Under the pieces are notes generated by a model. The model was not told the origin of the DNA and ran no database searches. It saw nothing but the letters and a program-made list of their open reading frames with translations. A stretch of DNA of 64,000 bases from the NCBI GenBank assembly GCA_020719845.1, contig DYPP01000004.1, forward strand, positions 1 to 64,000, given 5' to 3'. The DNA comes from Treponema denticola. GTDB lineage: Bacteria > Spirochaetota > Spirochaetia > Treponematales > Breznakiellaceae. This document shows positions 1-7,626 of this stretch, one piece after another (the stretch's first letter is position 1; every line of letters begins with the position of its first letter). A program made the translations under genes and the position numbers.

Positions 1-23
1 GGGTGGGTTTTTGCAGAACCGGT

Positions 24-52
24 TTGACGGAGCGTCCTTCGTCGGATAGAAT
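24..52 (+). promoter_or_regulatory. Promoter of the first lipoprotein gene
   Basis: TTGACG (24-29), a 17-bp spacer and TAGAAT (47-52) make a good sigma-70-type promoter. The ATG at 60 lies only 7 nt after the -10 box and no Shine-Dalgarno sequence fits between them, so the transcript is probably leaderless. Confidence 0.6.
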
Positions 53-59
53 ATAATGA

Positions 60-644
60 ATGAAAGGCAACGGACTCTTAATCTGCGTAGTATTGGCGGT
101 CTCGGTTTTCGTAGCCTGTGCGGCGGACCCCGAACCGGCGCCGCCCCCGGCCACAGAGATAGCGCCCGCGCCGGTCGAACCGACCACCCCCGCCGAACCC
201 GTTCCCCCGATCGTCGTCGAAGACCAACCGGCGCCGCCGGCGGAAGAACCCTTTGATCCGGCCTCGATCAGCAAGGAAGTATTCGATACGACCAAAACCG
301 AGGTGCAGGCCTTGATCGCAGAGCTGAACACCATCATCAGGGCCCAGAACTTCGACGCCTGGTCGGATTATCTGGGGGACGACTATTTTGCCGCCCTGAG
401 CGACCCGGAATTCCTGGCGCGCACGTCCGAATCCGCCCGCCTGAAAACCCAAAAAATTGTCCTGCAGGATCTGAAGGGCTATTTTATGCACGTGGTCGTT
501 CCCTCCCGGGCCAACGATCGGGTGGATGACATCGAATTTATCGGGCAGAAACGGGTCAAGGCCTTTACCGTTACCCCGAAGTCACAGCGTTTGCGTCTTT
601 ATGACCTTGAAAGAACGGAACAGGGTTGGAAAATAGTGAATTGA
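60..644 (+). CDS. Proline-rich lipoprotein, NTF2-like C-terminal region possible
   Basis: A 194-residue predicted lipoprotein. The N-terminus is a short basic start plus a hydrophobic stretch ending in FVAC with the modified cysteine at residue 20, a relaxed lipobox of the kind spirochaetes use. Residues 23-65 are a Pro/Ala/Glu-rich linker, probably a spacer from the membrane. Residues 70-194 are a compact domain (helices, then beta strands ending in RTEQGWKIVN) that resembles NTF2/SnoaL-like folds; this is an impression only. A second ATG at 56 is in another frame and gives a shadow. The start at 60 is supported by the promoter just upstream. The function is unknown; it is likely anchored in the envelope. 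Confidence 0.75.
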   Translation: MKGNGLLICVVLAVSVFVACAADPEPAPPPATEIAPAPVEPTTPAEPVPPIVVEDQPAPPAEEPFDPASISKEVFDTTKTEVQALIAELNTIIRAQNFDAWSDYLGDDYFAALSDPEFLARTSESARLKTQKIVLQDLKGYFMHVVVPSRANDRVDDIEFIGQKRVKAFTVTPKSQRLRLYDLERTEQGWKIVN

Positions 645-807
645 GGCTGTCTGATAACTCGGTCAGTTATCAGACAGTCTCAGTATTTTCTCGGATTTTG
701 GCGGAATTAAACGGTTTACGTTGCAAAAACCAGGTAAAACCGCCAAAATCCTGCGAAAATACAACATTAAGGTAGCTATCCCGCAACTCCCTGAGTTACG
801 GGATAGC
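643..807. repeat. Three stacked inverted repeats between two envelope genes
   Basis: The first arms are 643-659 and 665-681 (core CTGATAACT/AGTTATCAG), starting one base inside the upstream stop codon. The second arms are 683-704 and 740-762 (core GGATTTTGGCGG), around a 35-nt loop that holds GGTTT/AAACC. The third arms are 775-789 and 793-807 (core CTATCCCG/CGGGATAG, 14 of 15 paired). None is followed by a clear T-run, so they are not simple terminators. They could be a structured RNA, REP-like elements, or an mRNA-stabilising region ahead of the next gene. Confidence 0.7.
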
Positions 808-852
808 CTCAATTAATGGCCTTGGGCAAAAGCCCAGGCCCAGGAGGAAAGG

Positions 853-1593
853 ATGAGCATCGTTAAACGGATTGTTACCGTGGCTGTCGGCCTTATCGCG
901 GCGGCTTCCGTCGCGTCGGCGCAGACAGCGGGATCCGGCGGTTCCGGCAAGGAACTGTCGGTGGAAGAATCCTACTTGCAGGAATCGGTGGAACTAATGG
1001 TTATCCGGGAGCAGACCCAGGCCGCAAGCCGGGATATGAAACTGGTAGCCCTTGAGTATATCGGCGACGCCATCGGCGGCGGGCGGGCGGGTCCGGAAAT
1101 CGCCAAGGCCCTGCAATACCTGGTGCAGGAAGGCGTGGTCATCCAGGCTCGGGAAGGCGGCATCGGCCGGCTGACCAACAACTATCCCGACGTGCGCGCC
1201 AAGGCGGCGGCGTATCTGGGAGACTTGGGTACGGAAGAAGCAAAGGATGCGCTGATCAAGGTGGTCCTTTCCGAACCCGAGCCCATGGTGCTGACGGAAG
1301 CGGTCAAATCGCTGGGCAAAATCGGCCTCAACGAAAACGACGAGGCGGTTACGGCTATTTCCTGGATCGTCACCCGCTTCGACATCCTTAATCCCGACAA
1401 CCTGCTGGCCCTTTCCGCCCTGGACGCGTACCAGAAGATCGCGGAGAAGAACGGCGGCATCAAGGATCCTTCCGCCGTACGGACCATCATCCGCATCGCC
1501 GAGGGAAACTACATCCGACCGGTGCAAGCCCAAGCCCGGGAAGTTTTGAGCAACCTGCGCAAGTATTCGGCCCAGAGCAATCAGAAGAAATAG
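853..1593 (+). CDS. Secreted HEAT-repeat protein
   Basis: A 246-residue protein with a signal peptide (residues 1-23, ending ASA before Gln24) and then an all-helical body. Residues about 110-220 contain HEAT-type repeats, recognisable from helix pairs such as VRAKAAAYLGDLG and VLTEAVKSLGKIG, spaced about 35 residues apart. These alpha-solenoids bind proteins; no catalytic motif is present. The product is predicted to be periplasmic. An AGGAGGAAAGG Shine-Dalgarno sequence directly precedes the ATG. A strong terminator follows, so the gene ends its own transcript. The binding partner is unknown. Confidence 0.8.
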   Translation: MSIVKRIVTVAVGLIAAASVASAQTAGSGGSGKELSVEESYLQESVELMVIREQTQAASRDMKLVALEYIGDAIGGGRAGPEIAKALQYLVQEGVVIQAREGGIGRLTNNYPDVRAKAAAYLGDLGTEEAKDALIKVVLSEPEPMVLTEAVKSLGKIGLNENDEAVTAISWIVTRFDILNPDNLLALSALDAYQKIAEKNGGIKDPSAVRTIIRIAEGNYIRPVQAQAREVLSNLRKYSAQSNQKK

Positions 1594-1600
1594 GCCGATC

Positions 1601-1624
1601 AGGGCCCCCGCGGGGGCCCTTTTA
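1601..1624 (+). terminator. Rho-independent terminator after the HEAT gene
   Basis: A perfect GC-rich hairpin AGGGCCCCCG/CGGGGGCCCT (1601-1620) is followed by TTTATT. It isolates the mutagenesis cassette downstream. Confidence 0.9.
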
Positions 1625-1631
1625 TTCGCCC

Positions 1632-1660
1632 TTGTATACTATACGTCCGTATAGTATAAT
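1632..1660 (+). promoter_or_regulatory. Promoter and palindromic operator of the mutagenesis cassette
   Basis: TTGTAT (1632-1637), a 17-bp spacer and a perfect TATAAT (1655-1660) stand exactly 6 nt before the ATG at 1667. A perfect palindrome covers 1635-1658: TATACTATACG, 2-bp centre, CGTATAGTATA. It fills the spacer and overlaps both boxes, as expected for a repressor operator. It does not match the LexA boxes I know from E. coli, Bacillus or Leptospira. Confidence 0.75.
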
Positions 1661-1666
1661 AGAGTC

Positions 1667-2461
1667 ATGTCGCGAATTTTGGTGGGGACTTCCGGTTACG
1701 GGTATCACGAGTGGGTGGGTCCGGTATATCCCGAAGGGACCAGGCCCGAAGATTATCTGTCCGTGTACGCCCGGCTCTTTCCGACGGTGGAGCTGAATTT
1801 TTCTTACTACAAGATGCCCGACGCCGATCAACTGGCCCGCATCGCCGACCAGGCGGGACAGAGCTTGCTTTTTTCCGTCAAGGCCAACGACAGCCTGACC
1901 CATCGCGTCGATCCTGCTTCCTGGAAGGATTCCCTGCGGCTGTTCCGCGCCGCGCTGGCGCCCCTGCTGGACCGGGAGCGGCTGGCCGCGGTGCTGCTCC
2001 AGTTCCCCTACTCGTTCCACTACGACCCGGACCGGCGACGCTACCTGGACGCCCTGCTGAAAGCAATGGCCCCCCTGCCCCTGGCGGTGGAGTTCCGAAA
2101 TAACGAATGGTACAACAACCGGGTCATCGATTCGTTCCGGGACCGGCGGGTGGCCCTGGCGGCGCTGGACCTGCCGGCCCTCAAGGGCCTGCCGCCGCTG
2201 GTGGACGTGGTTACGGCGCCCTTCGCCTACCTGCGCCTTCACGGCCGCAACGGGGAGGCCTGGTGGGGCTCGGATTCGGCTTCCCGTTATGATTACCTGT
2301 ATTCGGACGCCGAACTGGCAACTTTTGTCGAACGAATCAAGGCCCTGGCCGCCCGGGCGGAACGGGTATTCGTCTATTTCAACAACCATCGCCGCGGCCA
2401 GGCGGTCCGCAACGGGTTGAGCCTGGCGGACCGCCTGCGGCGGGACGGACTTTTGCCGTGA
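1667..2461 (+). CDS. DUF72 (YecE-like) TIM-barrel protein
   Basis: A 264-residue protein of the DUF72/YecE family, shown by the N-terminal GTSGYGYHEWVGPVYPEG, by NFSYYKMP, and by the C-terminal VFVYFNNHRRGQA, a variant of the family's FNN-x-H-GxA signature. The length is normal for the family. The fold is a TIM barrel and the biochemical role is unknown. It is the first gene of a three-gene cassette and its TGA overlaps the GTG of the ImuB-type gene by 4 bp, so translation is probably coupled. This position would be held by imuA in proteobacterial cassettes, which suggests a DNA-damage role here. No Shine-Dalgarno sequence is present; the mRNA is predicted leaderless. Confidence 0.9.
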   Translation: MSRILVGTSGYGYHEWVGPVYPEGTRPEDYLSVYARLFPTVELNFSYYKMPDADQLARIADQAGQSLLFSVKANDSLTHRVDPASWKDSLRLFRAALAPLLDRERLAAVLLQFPYSFHYDPDRRRYLDALLKAMAPLPLAVEFRNNEWYNNRVIDSFRDRRVALAALDLPALKGLPPLVDVVTAPFAYLRLHGRNGEAWWGSDSASRYDYLYSDAELATFVERIKALAARAERVFVYFNNHRRGQAVRNGLSLADRLRRDGLLP

Positions 2462-3642
2462 AGTACCCGCCGGCCGCCGTCGTGCACCTGAACGTTACCG
2501 GGTTTCCCGGGGCCGTATGCATCGCCCGGGACCGGAGCCTGGCGGATACGGTCTTTGTGGTCGGCGGCGGCGGTTCGCGGGCGTTGGTCAGGGACGTATC
2601 GCCCCGGGCGCGGCAGGAAGGGCTGGAGCCGGGCATGAACCTGGGTGCGGCGCTGCGGCGGGTGCGGAACCTGACGGTCATTCCGCCGGATCCGGCTTCC
2701 TGGGCGGCGGCCGGCGAAGCCATGGAAAAAATCGCCCGCCGCTACGCCCCGGTGGTGGAAAACGATTCCGGCGGACATCTGTACCTGGACCTGGCCGGGA
2801 CCACCCTGCTTTTCGGTCCGCCGGAAGATTGCGCCGCCCGCATCCGGGGCGAAATAGCCGCTGCCCTGAATATCGATCCGACGGTCGCGGTGGCCGGCAA
2901 CAAGCTGACCGCCAAGGTGGCTACCCGCACGCTGCGGCCTGCGGGCTTTGCCCTGGTCCGCCGGGGGGACGAAGCGGCCTTTCTGGCCCCCCAGGATCTG
3001 CGTCTGCTTCCCGGCATCGGCCCTGCCCTGGCCCGGCTGCTGGCCGGAGCGGGCATCCGGGATATCGGCTCCCTGGCGGCGCTGGACGACGACGAAGCCC
3101 GGATCCTGCTGGGCCGTCGCGGCGGCGAACTGCTGAACGCCGCCCGGGGGATCGACGAGGAACCGGTGCAGGGCGGATCCCCGGCGGAACGCGGCGTGCG
3201 GCGCCGGCTGACCTTCAACGCCGACGTCCTGGACGCCCAGGTGCTGCGGGGCGCGCTGATGGCGCTGACCGAAGACGCGGGCATGGAACTCCGGCGGCGG
3301 CGTTTCGGCGCCCGCCGCCTGGACCTGGCCATCGGCTATGCCGATGGAGGATACCGCCGCGCCGGAGAAGGGCTGCGCCGGGCGGCCGCCCTGGACGGAG
3401 AACTGTTCGCCCCGGCGGAACGTTGCCTGATCCGGGCGGCGGATCGCCGGCTGCGGGTGCAAAGCCTGGATCTGGCGCTGGGAGAACTGACTCCGGATCC
3501 CCGGGAACAGGACCTTTTCGACGTGGAAAAAATCGGCAAACAGGCAGAATTGCAGAGCGGCCTGGACGACCTGCGCCGCCGCTTCGGTTCCGCCGCCCCG
3601 CTGCGGGGAACGGCCCTGCTGGCCCGGAATTTCCGTGCGTAG
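2458..3642 (+). CDS. imuB: ImuB-type Y-family DNA polymerase-like protein, catalytically inactive
   Basis: A 394-residue Y-family protein that starts at GTG in a GTGA overlap. The first palm motif reads VVHLNVTGF, with Asn where DinB has the metal-binding Asp. The second reads GGHLYLDLAG, with Gly-His where active enzymes have Asp-Glu. Both substitutions are typical of ImuB, a polymerase-dead scaffold. A helix-hairpin-helix (LLPGIGPALARLL, about residues 182-195) and a little-finger region (RRLTFNADVLDA) follow. Near the C-terminus EQDLFD resembles a beta-clamp-binding motif. The next gene is dnaE2, overlapping by 8 bp. ImuB is known to recruit DnaE2 to the clamp for lesion bypass; I infer the same here. 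Confidence 0.85.
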   Translation: MKYPPAAVVHLNVTGFPGAVCIARDRSLADTVFVVGGGGSRALVRDVSPRARQEGLEPGMNLGAALRRVRNLTVIPPDPASWAAAGEAMEKIARRYAPVVENDSGGHLYLDLAGTTLLFGPPEDCAARIRGEIAAALNIDPTVAVAGNKLTAKVATRTLRPAGFALVRRGDEAAFLAPQDLRLLPGIGPALARLLAGAGIRDIGSLAALDDDEARILLGRRGGELLNAARGIDEEPVQGGSPAERGVRRRLTFNADVLDAQVLRGALMALTEDAGMELRRRRFGARRLDLAIGYADGGYRRAGEGLRRAAALDGELFAPAERCLIRAADRRLRVQSLDLALGELTPDPREQDLFDVEKIGKQAELQSGLDDLRRRFGSAAPLRGTALLARNFRA

Positions 3643-6600
3643 CCGGTTGGGACTGCGGTCGGCCTACTCTTTTCTGTACGGAACCAGCCTGCCCGCCGCG
3701 ATTGCCGCCCGGGCGCGGGAATACGGGGCGACGGGCCTGGCCATTACCGACCGCAACGGTCTCTACGGCCTGCACGCGGTGCTGGAAGCGACCAGGGAAG
3801 CGGGATTGCGTCCGCTGGCGGGCGCGGAACTGGTGGGGACGGCGGGCTCCGTCTTTGCCTTCGTCCTGGACCGCCGGGGATTTTCCCGTCTCTGCAAAAT
3901 ACTGTCCGATCTGCGGCGCGGCGCCGGACAGAAAGATCGGGCGCCGTCGGCGCCCTTCCCGTCCGCCGCCCTGCTGGCCCTGCTTCGGGAAGATGCCCGG
4001 GGGCTGGCGTTGGCCGGCCATGATCCGGATCTGCTGCAGGCCCTGGCGGGACGCGTACCCCGACTCTACGCCGCGCTCACGCCGCGCACGCTCCGGGCGC
4101 TTCCCGCCGCCCGCACGCTGGGCTTGCCCCTGATCGCGCTGGACGACGCGACCTTTCTGGATTCCCCGGACCGCGCCGCCCACGCGGTGCTGCGGGCCAT
4201 CGCCCTGGGCAAAACCGTCGGCACCCTGGCAGCCGCGGATACCGCCGACCCGGAGGACTTGTTTTTGCCCTCCGCGGCGGTGGAGCGCCGTTTGGCGTCC
4301 TGGCCGGAAGCCATCCGGGCGGCGGATGACCTGGTGGCGGAAAACCGTTTTGACCGCGTCTTCGACGGCTACGTTTTTCCGGAATATACGGGCCGGGGAG
4401 CGCAAAATCCCGCCCGGACCGACCCGGCGGAACTGCTGCGCCGACGGGTATACGCCGGCGCGGAACGGCGCTACGGCGAGCTCTCGGACGCCATCCTGGG
4501 CCGTATCGAATATGAACTGGACATCATCGAGCGGAAAGGCTTTTCCTCCTATTTCCTGTTGATGGACGATATCGTCGCCATGGCCGCCCGGACCTGCGGG
4601 CGCGGCTCCGGAGCCGCTTCGATCGTTTCCTACGCCCTGTCCATCACCAACGTAGACCCCATCGCGCACAAACTCTATTTTGAACGTTTTCTCAATCTGG
4701 CCCGGCCGGACCCGCCGGATATCGACGTGGATTTTCCCTGGGACGAGCGGGACGCCCTGATCAAGGCCGTCATCGACCGTTTCGGGGAAGATTACTGCGC
4801 CCGGGTGGCCAACCACAACTTTTTCCGCTTCCGCTCCGCCCTGCGGGAGACGGCCAAAGCCTACGGTTTTTCCGAGGGGGAGGTGTCCCGGCTTGAACGA
4901 CGACTCATCGAACAGGAAGACCGCACCGCCGGCGCCGAACCGGTATGGACCGAGATCTTGGATCTGGCCCGGCGCCTTGAGGGGCTGCCCCGGGGGCTTT
5001 CCATGCACTGCGGCGGCTTGGTCGTCTGCCCCGCACCGGTTTCCCGCTACGCCCCGACAGAACGTTCCGCAGAAGGGTACCCCCTGCTGGCTTGGGAAAA
5101 AGACGGCACCGAAGCCGCGGGACTGGTAAAACTGGATCTGCTCGGCAACCGTTCCCTGGCGGTCATCCGGGACGCCCTGGCCAACCTGTCCGAAACGGGT
5201 ATCGCGCTGGATTTTGATCGCGTCAATCCGGTGGAAGACGCGGCCACCGTCCAGGCGCTGGCCGCGGGAGATTCCCTGGGCGTGTTCTACATCGAATCGC
5301 CGGCCATGCGGCAGCTGCAGAAAAAAACCGGCCGCGGCGACTTCGACCATATCGTCATCCACAGCTCCATCATCCGCCCGGCGGCCAACCGTTTTATCGC
5401 CGAGTACGTCCGGCGGCTCAAGGGCGGATCCTGGCGACCCCTGCACCCGCGCCTGGAAACCATTCTGGCCGAAACCTACGGGATCCTCTGCTATCAGGAA
5501 GACGTATCCAAAACCGCCGTCGCCCTGGCGGGTTTTGACGAAGTAGAAGCCGACGCCCTGCGCAAGATTATCGCCAAGAAGGCCGGCGGCGAACGTTTGG
5601 CGGCTTTCAAGCAGCGCTTCTTCACCGGTTGCCGGACCAACGGCGTGGCGGAAGAAACCATCGACGCCGTCTGGGCCATGATGCTGTCTTTTGACGGCTA
5701 TTCCTTCAACAAGCCCCATTCAGCCTCGTACGCCATGGTTTCTTTCCAGTCCGCGTACCTCCGGGTACACTACCCGGCGCCGTTCATGGCCGCGGTGCTT
5801 TCCAATCAGGGCGGCTATTACCGGCCCCAGGCCTACATCAGCGAGGCGCGGCGCATGGGCCTGGCCATCGTCGGCCCGGACATCAACCGCAGCCGCTACC
5901 GCTACTACGGCATCCCCGCCGACGCCGGCACGCCGGGGACGGTGGTGGTGGGCTTGATGGCCATCGCCGACCTTTCCCGCCCCGGCGCGGAAGCCCTGCC
6001 GGCGGAACGGGACCGGCATGGCGCCTATACTTCGCTTCAGGATGTATCCGCAAGAATACATCTTTCCCGGAAAGATATCCTTGCCCTGGCCAAATCGGGA
6101 GTCTTTGACGGTCTGGAACCCGGGCTTTCCCGTCCACGGCAGGTACGGACGCTGCTGCGCGCCGCCGCCGAGCGTTCCGGCACAAAGCTGCTGGCCTTCG
6201 GTAGCCCGGCGGACCGAAAAATCCTGGCCGCCGAACCCGACCCGGTCGGGTACGCCCCGGCTTCGGCGGAAATGCTCAAGGACGAATTCGAAAGCCTCGG
6301 GTTTTTACGCCATCACCATCCGCTGATATTCTGGAGCCGCCGGCTGGCGAAGGCGCCAAGAATCAACGCGGCGGCGCTGGACGCCTGGGTCGGCCGCCGG
6401 GTGGCGCTGGTCGGCTGGCCGATCACCCGCAAGGAGGTGTGGACCAAAGACGGCATGACCATGAACTTCATGAGTTTTGAAGATGAGACCGCCTTGTACG
6501 AAACCGTCATGTTCCCCGAAATCTACGCCCGATACCGTCATCTGCTGTTCGACCAGGTGCCGTTCCACATCATCGGCAAGGTCCAAAACGATCAGGGCGC

Positions 6601-6673
6601 GCTCTGCGTCGAGGTAGCCGGCTTGCGCCGGTTGGAAGAGCCGCATACCGGCGTATTTCAGGTTTTTGCCTAA
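3635..6673 (+). CDS. dnaE2: Error-prone DNA polymerase III alpha subunit DnaE2
   Basis: A 1012-residue C-family polymerase starting at GTG and overlapping imuB by 8 bp. The PHP domain is degenerate: LRSAYSFLYG and ITDRNGLYG lack the metal-binding histidines of replicative DnaE, so no proofreading is expected. The palm is intact, with GRGSGAAS near residue 325 and PPDIDVDFPWDERD near residue 360 carrying the catalytic aspartates. The helix-hairpin-helix region and a C-terminal OB fold (VALVGWPITRKEVWTKDG) follow. The length matches DnaE2 (about 1000-1080 residues) and is shorter than DnaE1. The likely role is translesion synthesis and induced mutagenesis with ImuB. Confidence 0.92.
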   Translation: MRSRLGLRSAYSFLYGTSLPAAIAARAREYGATGLAITDRNGLYGLHAVLEATREAGLRPLAGAELVGTAGSVFAFVLDRRGFSRLCKILSDLRRGAGQKDRAPSAPFPSAALLALLREDARGLALAGHDPDLLQALAGRVPRLYAALTPRTLRALPAARTLGLPLIALDDATFLDSPDRAAHAVLRAIALGKTVGTLAAADTADPEDLFLPSAAVERRLASWPEAIRAADDLVAENRFDRVFDGYVFPEYTGRGAQNPARTDPAELLRRRVYAGAERRYGELSDAILGRIEYELDIIERKGFSSYFLLMDDIVAMAARTCGRGSGAASIVSYALSITNVDPIAHKLYFERFLNLARPDPPDIDVDFPWDERDALIKAVIDRFGEDYCARVANHNFFRFRSALRETAKAYGFSEGEVSRLERRLIEQEDRTAGAEPVWTEILDLARRLEGLPRGLSMHCGGLVVCPAPVSRYAPTERSAEGYPLLAWEKDGTEAAGLVKLDLLGNRSLAVIRDALANLSETGIALDFDRVNPVEDAATVQALAAGDSLGVFYIESPAMRQLQKKTGRGDFDHIVIHSSIIRPAANRFIAEYVRRLKGGSWRPLHPRLETILAETYGILCYQEDVSKTAVALAGFDEVEADALRKIIAKKAGGERLAAFKQRFFTGCRTNGVAEETIDAVWAMMLSFDGYSFNKPHSASYAMVSFQSAYLRVHYPAPFMAAVLSNQGGYYRPQAYISEARRMGLAIVGPDINRSRYRYYGIPADAGTPGTVVVGLMAIADLSRPGAEALPAERDRHGAYTSLQDVSARIHLSRKDILALAKSGVFDGLEPGLSRPRQVRTLLRAAAERSGTKLLAFGSPADRKILAAEPDPVGYAPASAEMLKDEFESLGFLRHHHPLIFWSRRLAKAPRINAAALDAWVGRRVALVGWPITRKEVWTKDGMTMNFMSFEDETALYETVMFPEIYARYRHLLFDQVPFHIIGKVQNDQGALCVEVAGLRRLEEPHTGVFQVFA

Positions 6674-6701
6674 GATGCTGGGGATGGAAGCCGCTATTTA
6701 T

Positions 6702-6730
6702 TTGACAGACCAACGTGGAGATGATATACT
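6702..6730 (+). promoter_or_regulatory. Consensus sigma-70 promoter of the IclR gene
   Basis: A perfect TTGACA (6702-6707), 17-bp spacer and TATACT (6725-6730). The predicted start of transcription is near 6737, which excludes the upstream ATG codons at 6666-6685 as the real gene start. Confidence 0.8.
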
Positions 6731-6736
6731 GCTTTT

Positions 6737-6772
6737 CGTTCTTGTATATGAACGAGGTTCCTATTTGGGAAC
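6737..6772 (+). promoter_or_regulatory. Two tandem palindromes, probable IclR operators
   Basis: CGTTC-8-GAACG (6737-6754) and GTTCC-5-GGAAC with flanking pairs (6757-6772) lie directly downstream of the predicted transcription start. GTTCC/GGAAC half-sites are common for IclR-family proteins, so autorepression is likely (inference). Confidence 0.55.
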
Positions 6773-6797
6773 GAGAATAAGTTACCGCCGGGTGGGT

Positions 6798-7547
6798 ATG
6801 GTCAATACGGTGCTGAAGGCAATCCGAATTCTGGACTTATTGGCCGCCGAGCCCAACCAGGGTATTTCGGATATCGCCCGCAGTCTCGGATTGCCGAAGA
6901 GCAGCGTCTTCGGCATTCTGGAAACCCTGTCCGTCATGGGCGTTTTGGAACGGTCCGGGGAAAACGGCAAATTCCATCTGGGCACCAAGCTGATCGAATG
7001 GGGCAACCGCGCCCAGATCGACCTGGATCTTTGCCGCATCGCCCGGCCCTTCCTGCAGGGGCTCAACGCCCAATTTGACGAGACCGTACACCTGACCATC
7101 CTGGACAAGGACGAAGTGCTGTACCTGGACTGCGTCGAGTCCCGCCAGCGGCTGCGGACCTATTCGGTCATCGGCGTCCGGGCGCCGCTCTACTGCACTT
7201 CCGTGGGCAAGGCCATTTTGGCGTATCAGGATGATGATGAAATCCGGCGCATCGCCCGGGAAAAAGGCCTGGAGGCGTTTACGGAGCGTACGATTGCCGA
7301 TGAGGATCAGCTTTTTAAGGAAGTGCGCCGGGTACGGTCCGCAGGCTACGCGGTGGATGACATGGAGCACGAAGATCATCTGCGCTGCGTCGGCGCGCCC
7401 ATCAGGAACGCCCGGGGCGAGGTCTTTGCGTCCTTGAGCCTTTCGGGGCCGGCGGAACGGAATACCCACGAGCGCATCGCGCTGATGGCGCCCTCCGTCG
7501 TCCGCGCGGGCCTGGAGATTTCCAGGCGCTTGGGCTATCGGCCCTGA
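6798..7547 (+). CDS. IclR-family transcriptional regulator
   Basis: A 249-residue protein. An N-terminal winged helix-turn-helix (residues about 8-60, including ISDIARSLGLPKSSVFGIL) is followed by the IclR effector-binding domain (about 75-245, with LYCTSVGKAILA and SAGYAVDDMEHEDHLRCVGAPI). I chose the ATG at 6798 because a consensus promoter and likely operators lie between it and the earlier in-frame ATG at 6666. The gene sits directly upstream of a TRAP transporter and an aldolase, in the same direction, so it most likely controls their response to the imported carboxylic acid or sugar acid. The effector is unknown. Confidence 0.9.
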   Translation: MVNTVLKAIRILDLLAAEPNQGISDIARSLGLPKSSVFGILETLSVMGVLERSGENGKFHLGTKLIEWGNRAQIDLDLCRIARPFLQGLNAQFDETVHLTILDKDEVLYLDCVESRQRLRTYSVIGVRAPLYCTSVGKAILAYQDDDEIRRIAREKGLEAFTERTIADEDQLFKEVRRVRSAGYAVDDMEHEDHLRCVGAPIRNARGEVFASLSLSGPAERNTHERIALMAPSVVRAGLEISRRLGYRP

Positions 7548-7626
7548 CGCGCCGGAATCCGGAAGCGTATGTTCCGCGAGCAGCCGTCTCGCGTGGATAT
7601 AGATCAATAACTTTGAGGAGGCTCCC

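Noticed and set aside
3215-5719. An 834-codon open frame on the minus strand opposite imuB and dnaE2
   Set aside because: It is a shadow of the dnaE2 frame in high-GC DNA. It shows no family motif, while the plus strand has clear DnaE2 motifs.
6666-6797. A longer start for the IclR gene
   Set aside because: A consensus promoter and two palindromes lie between 6702 and 6772, and the IclR family begins next to the helix-turn-helix at 6798.
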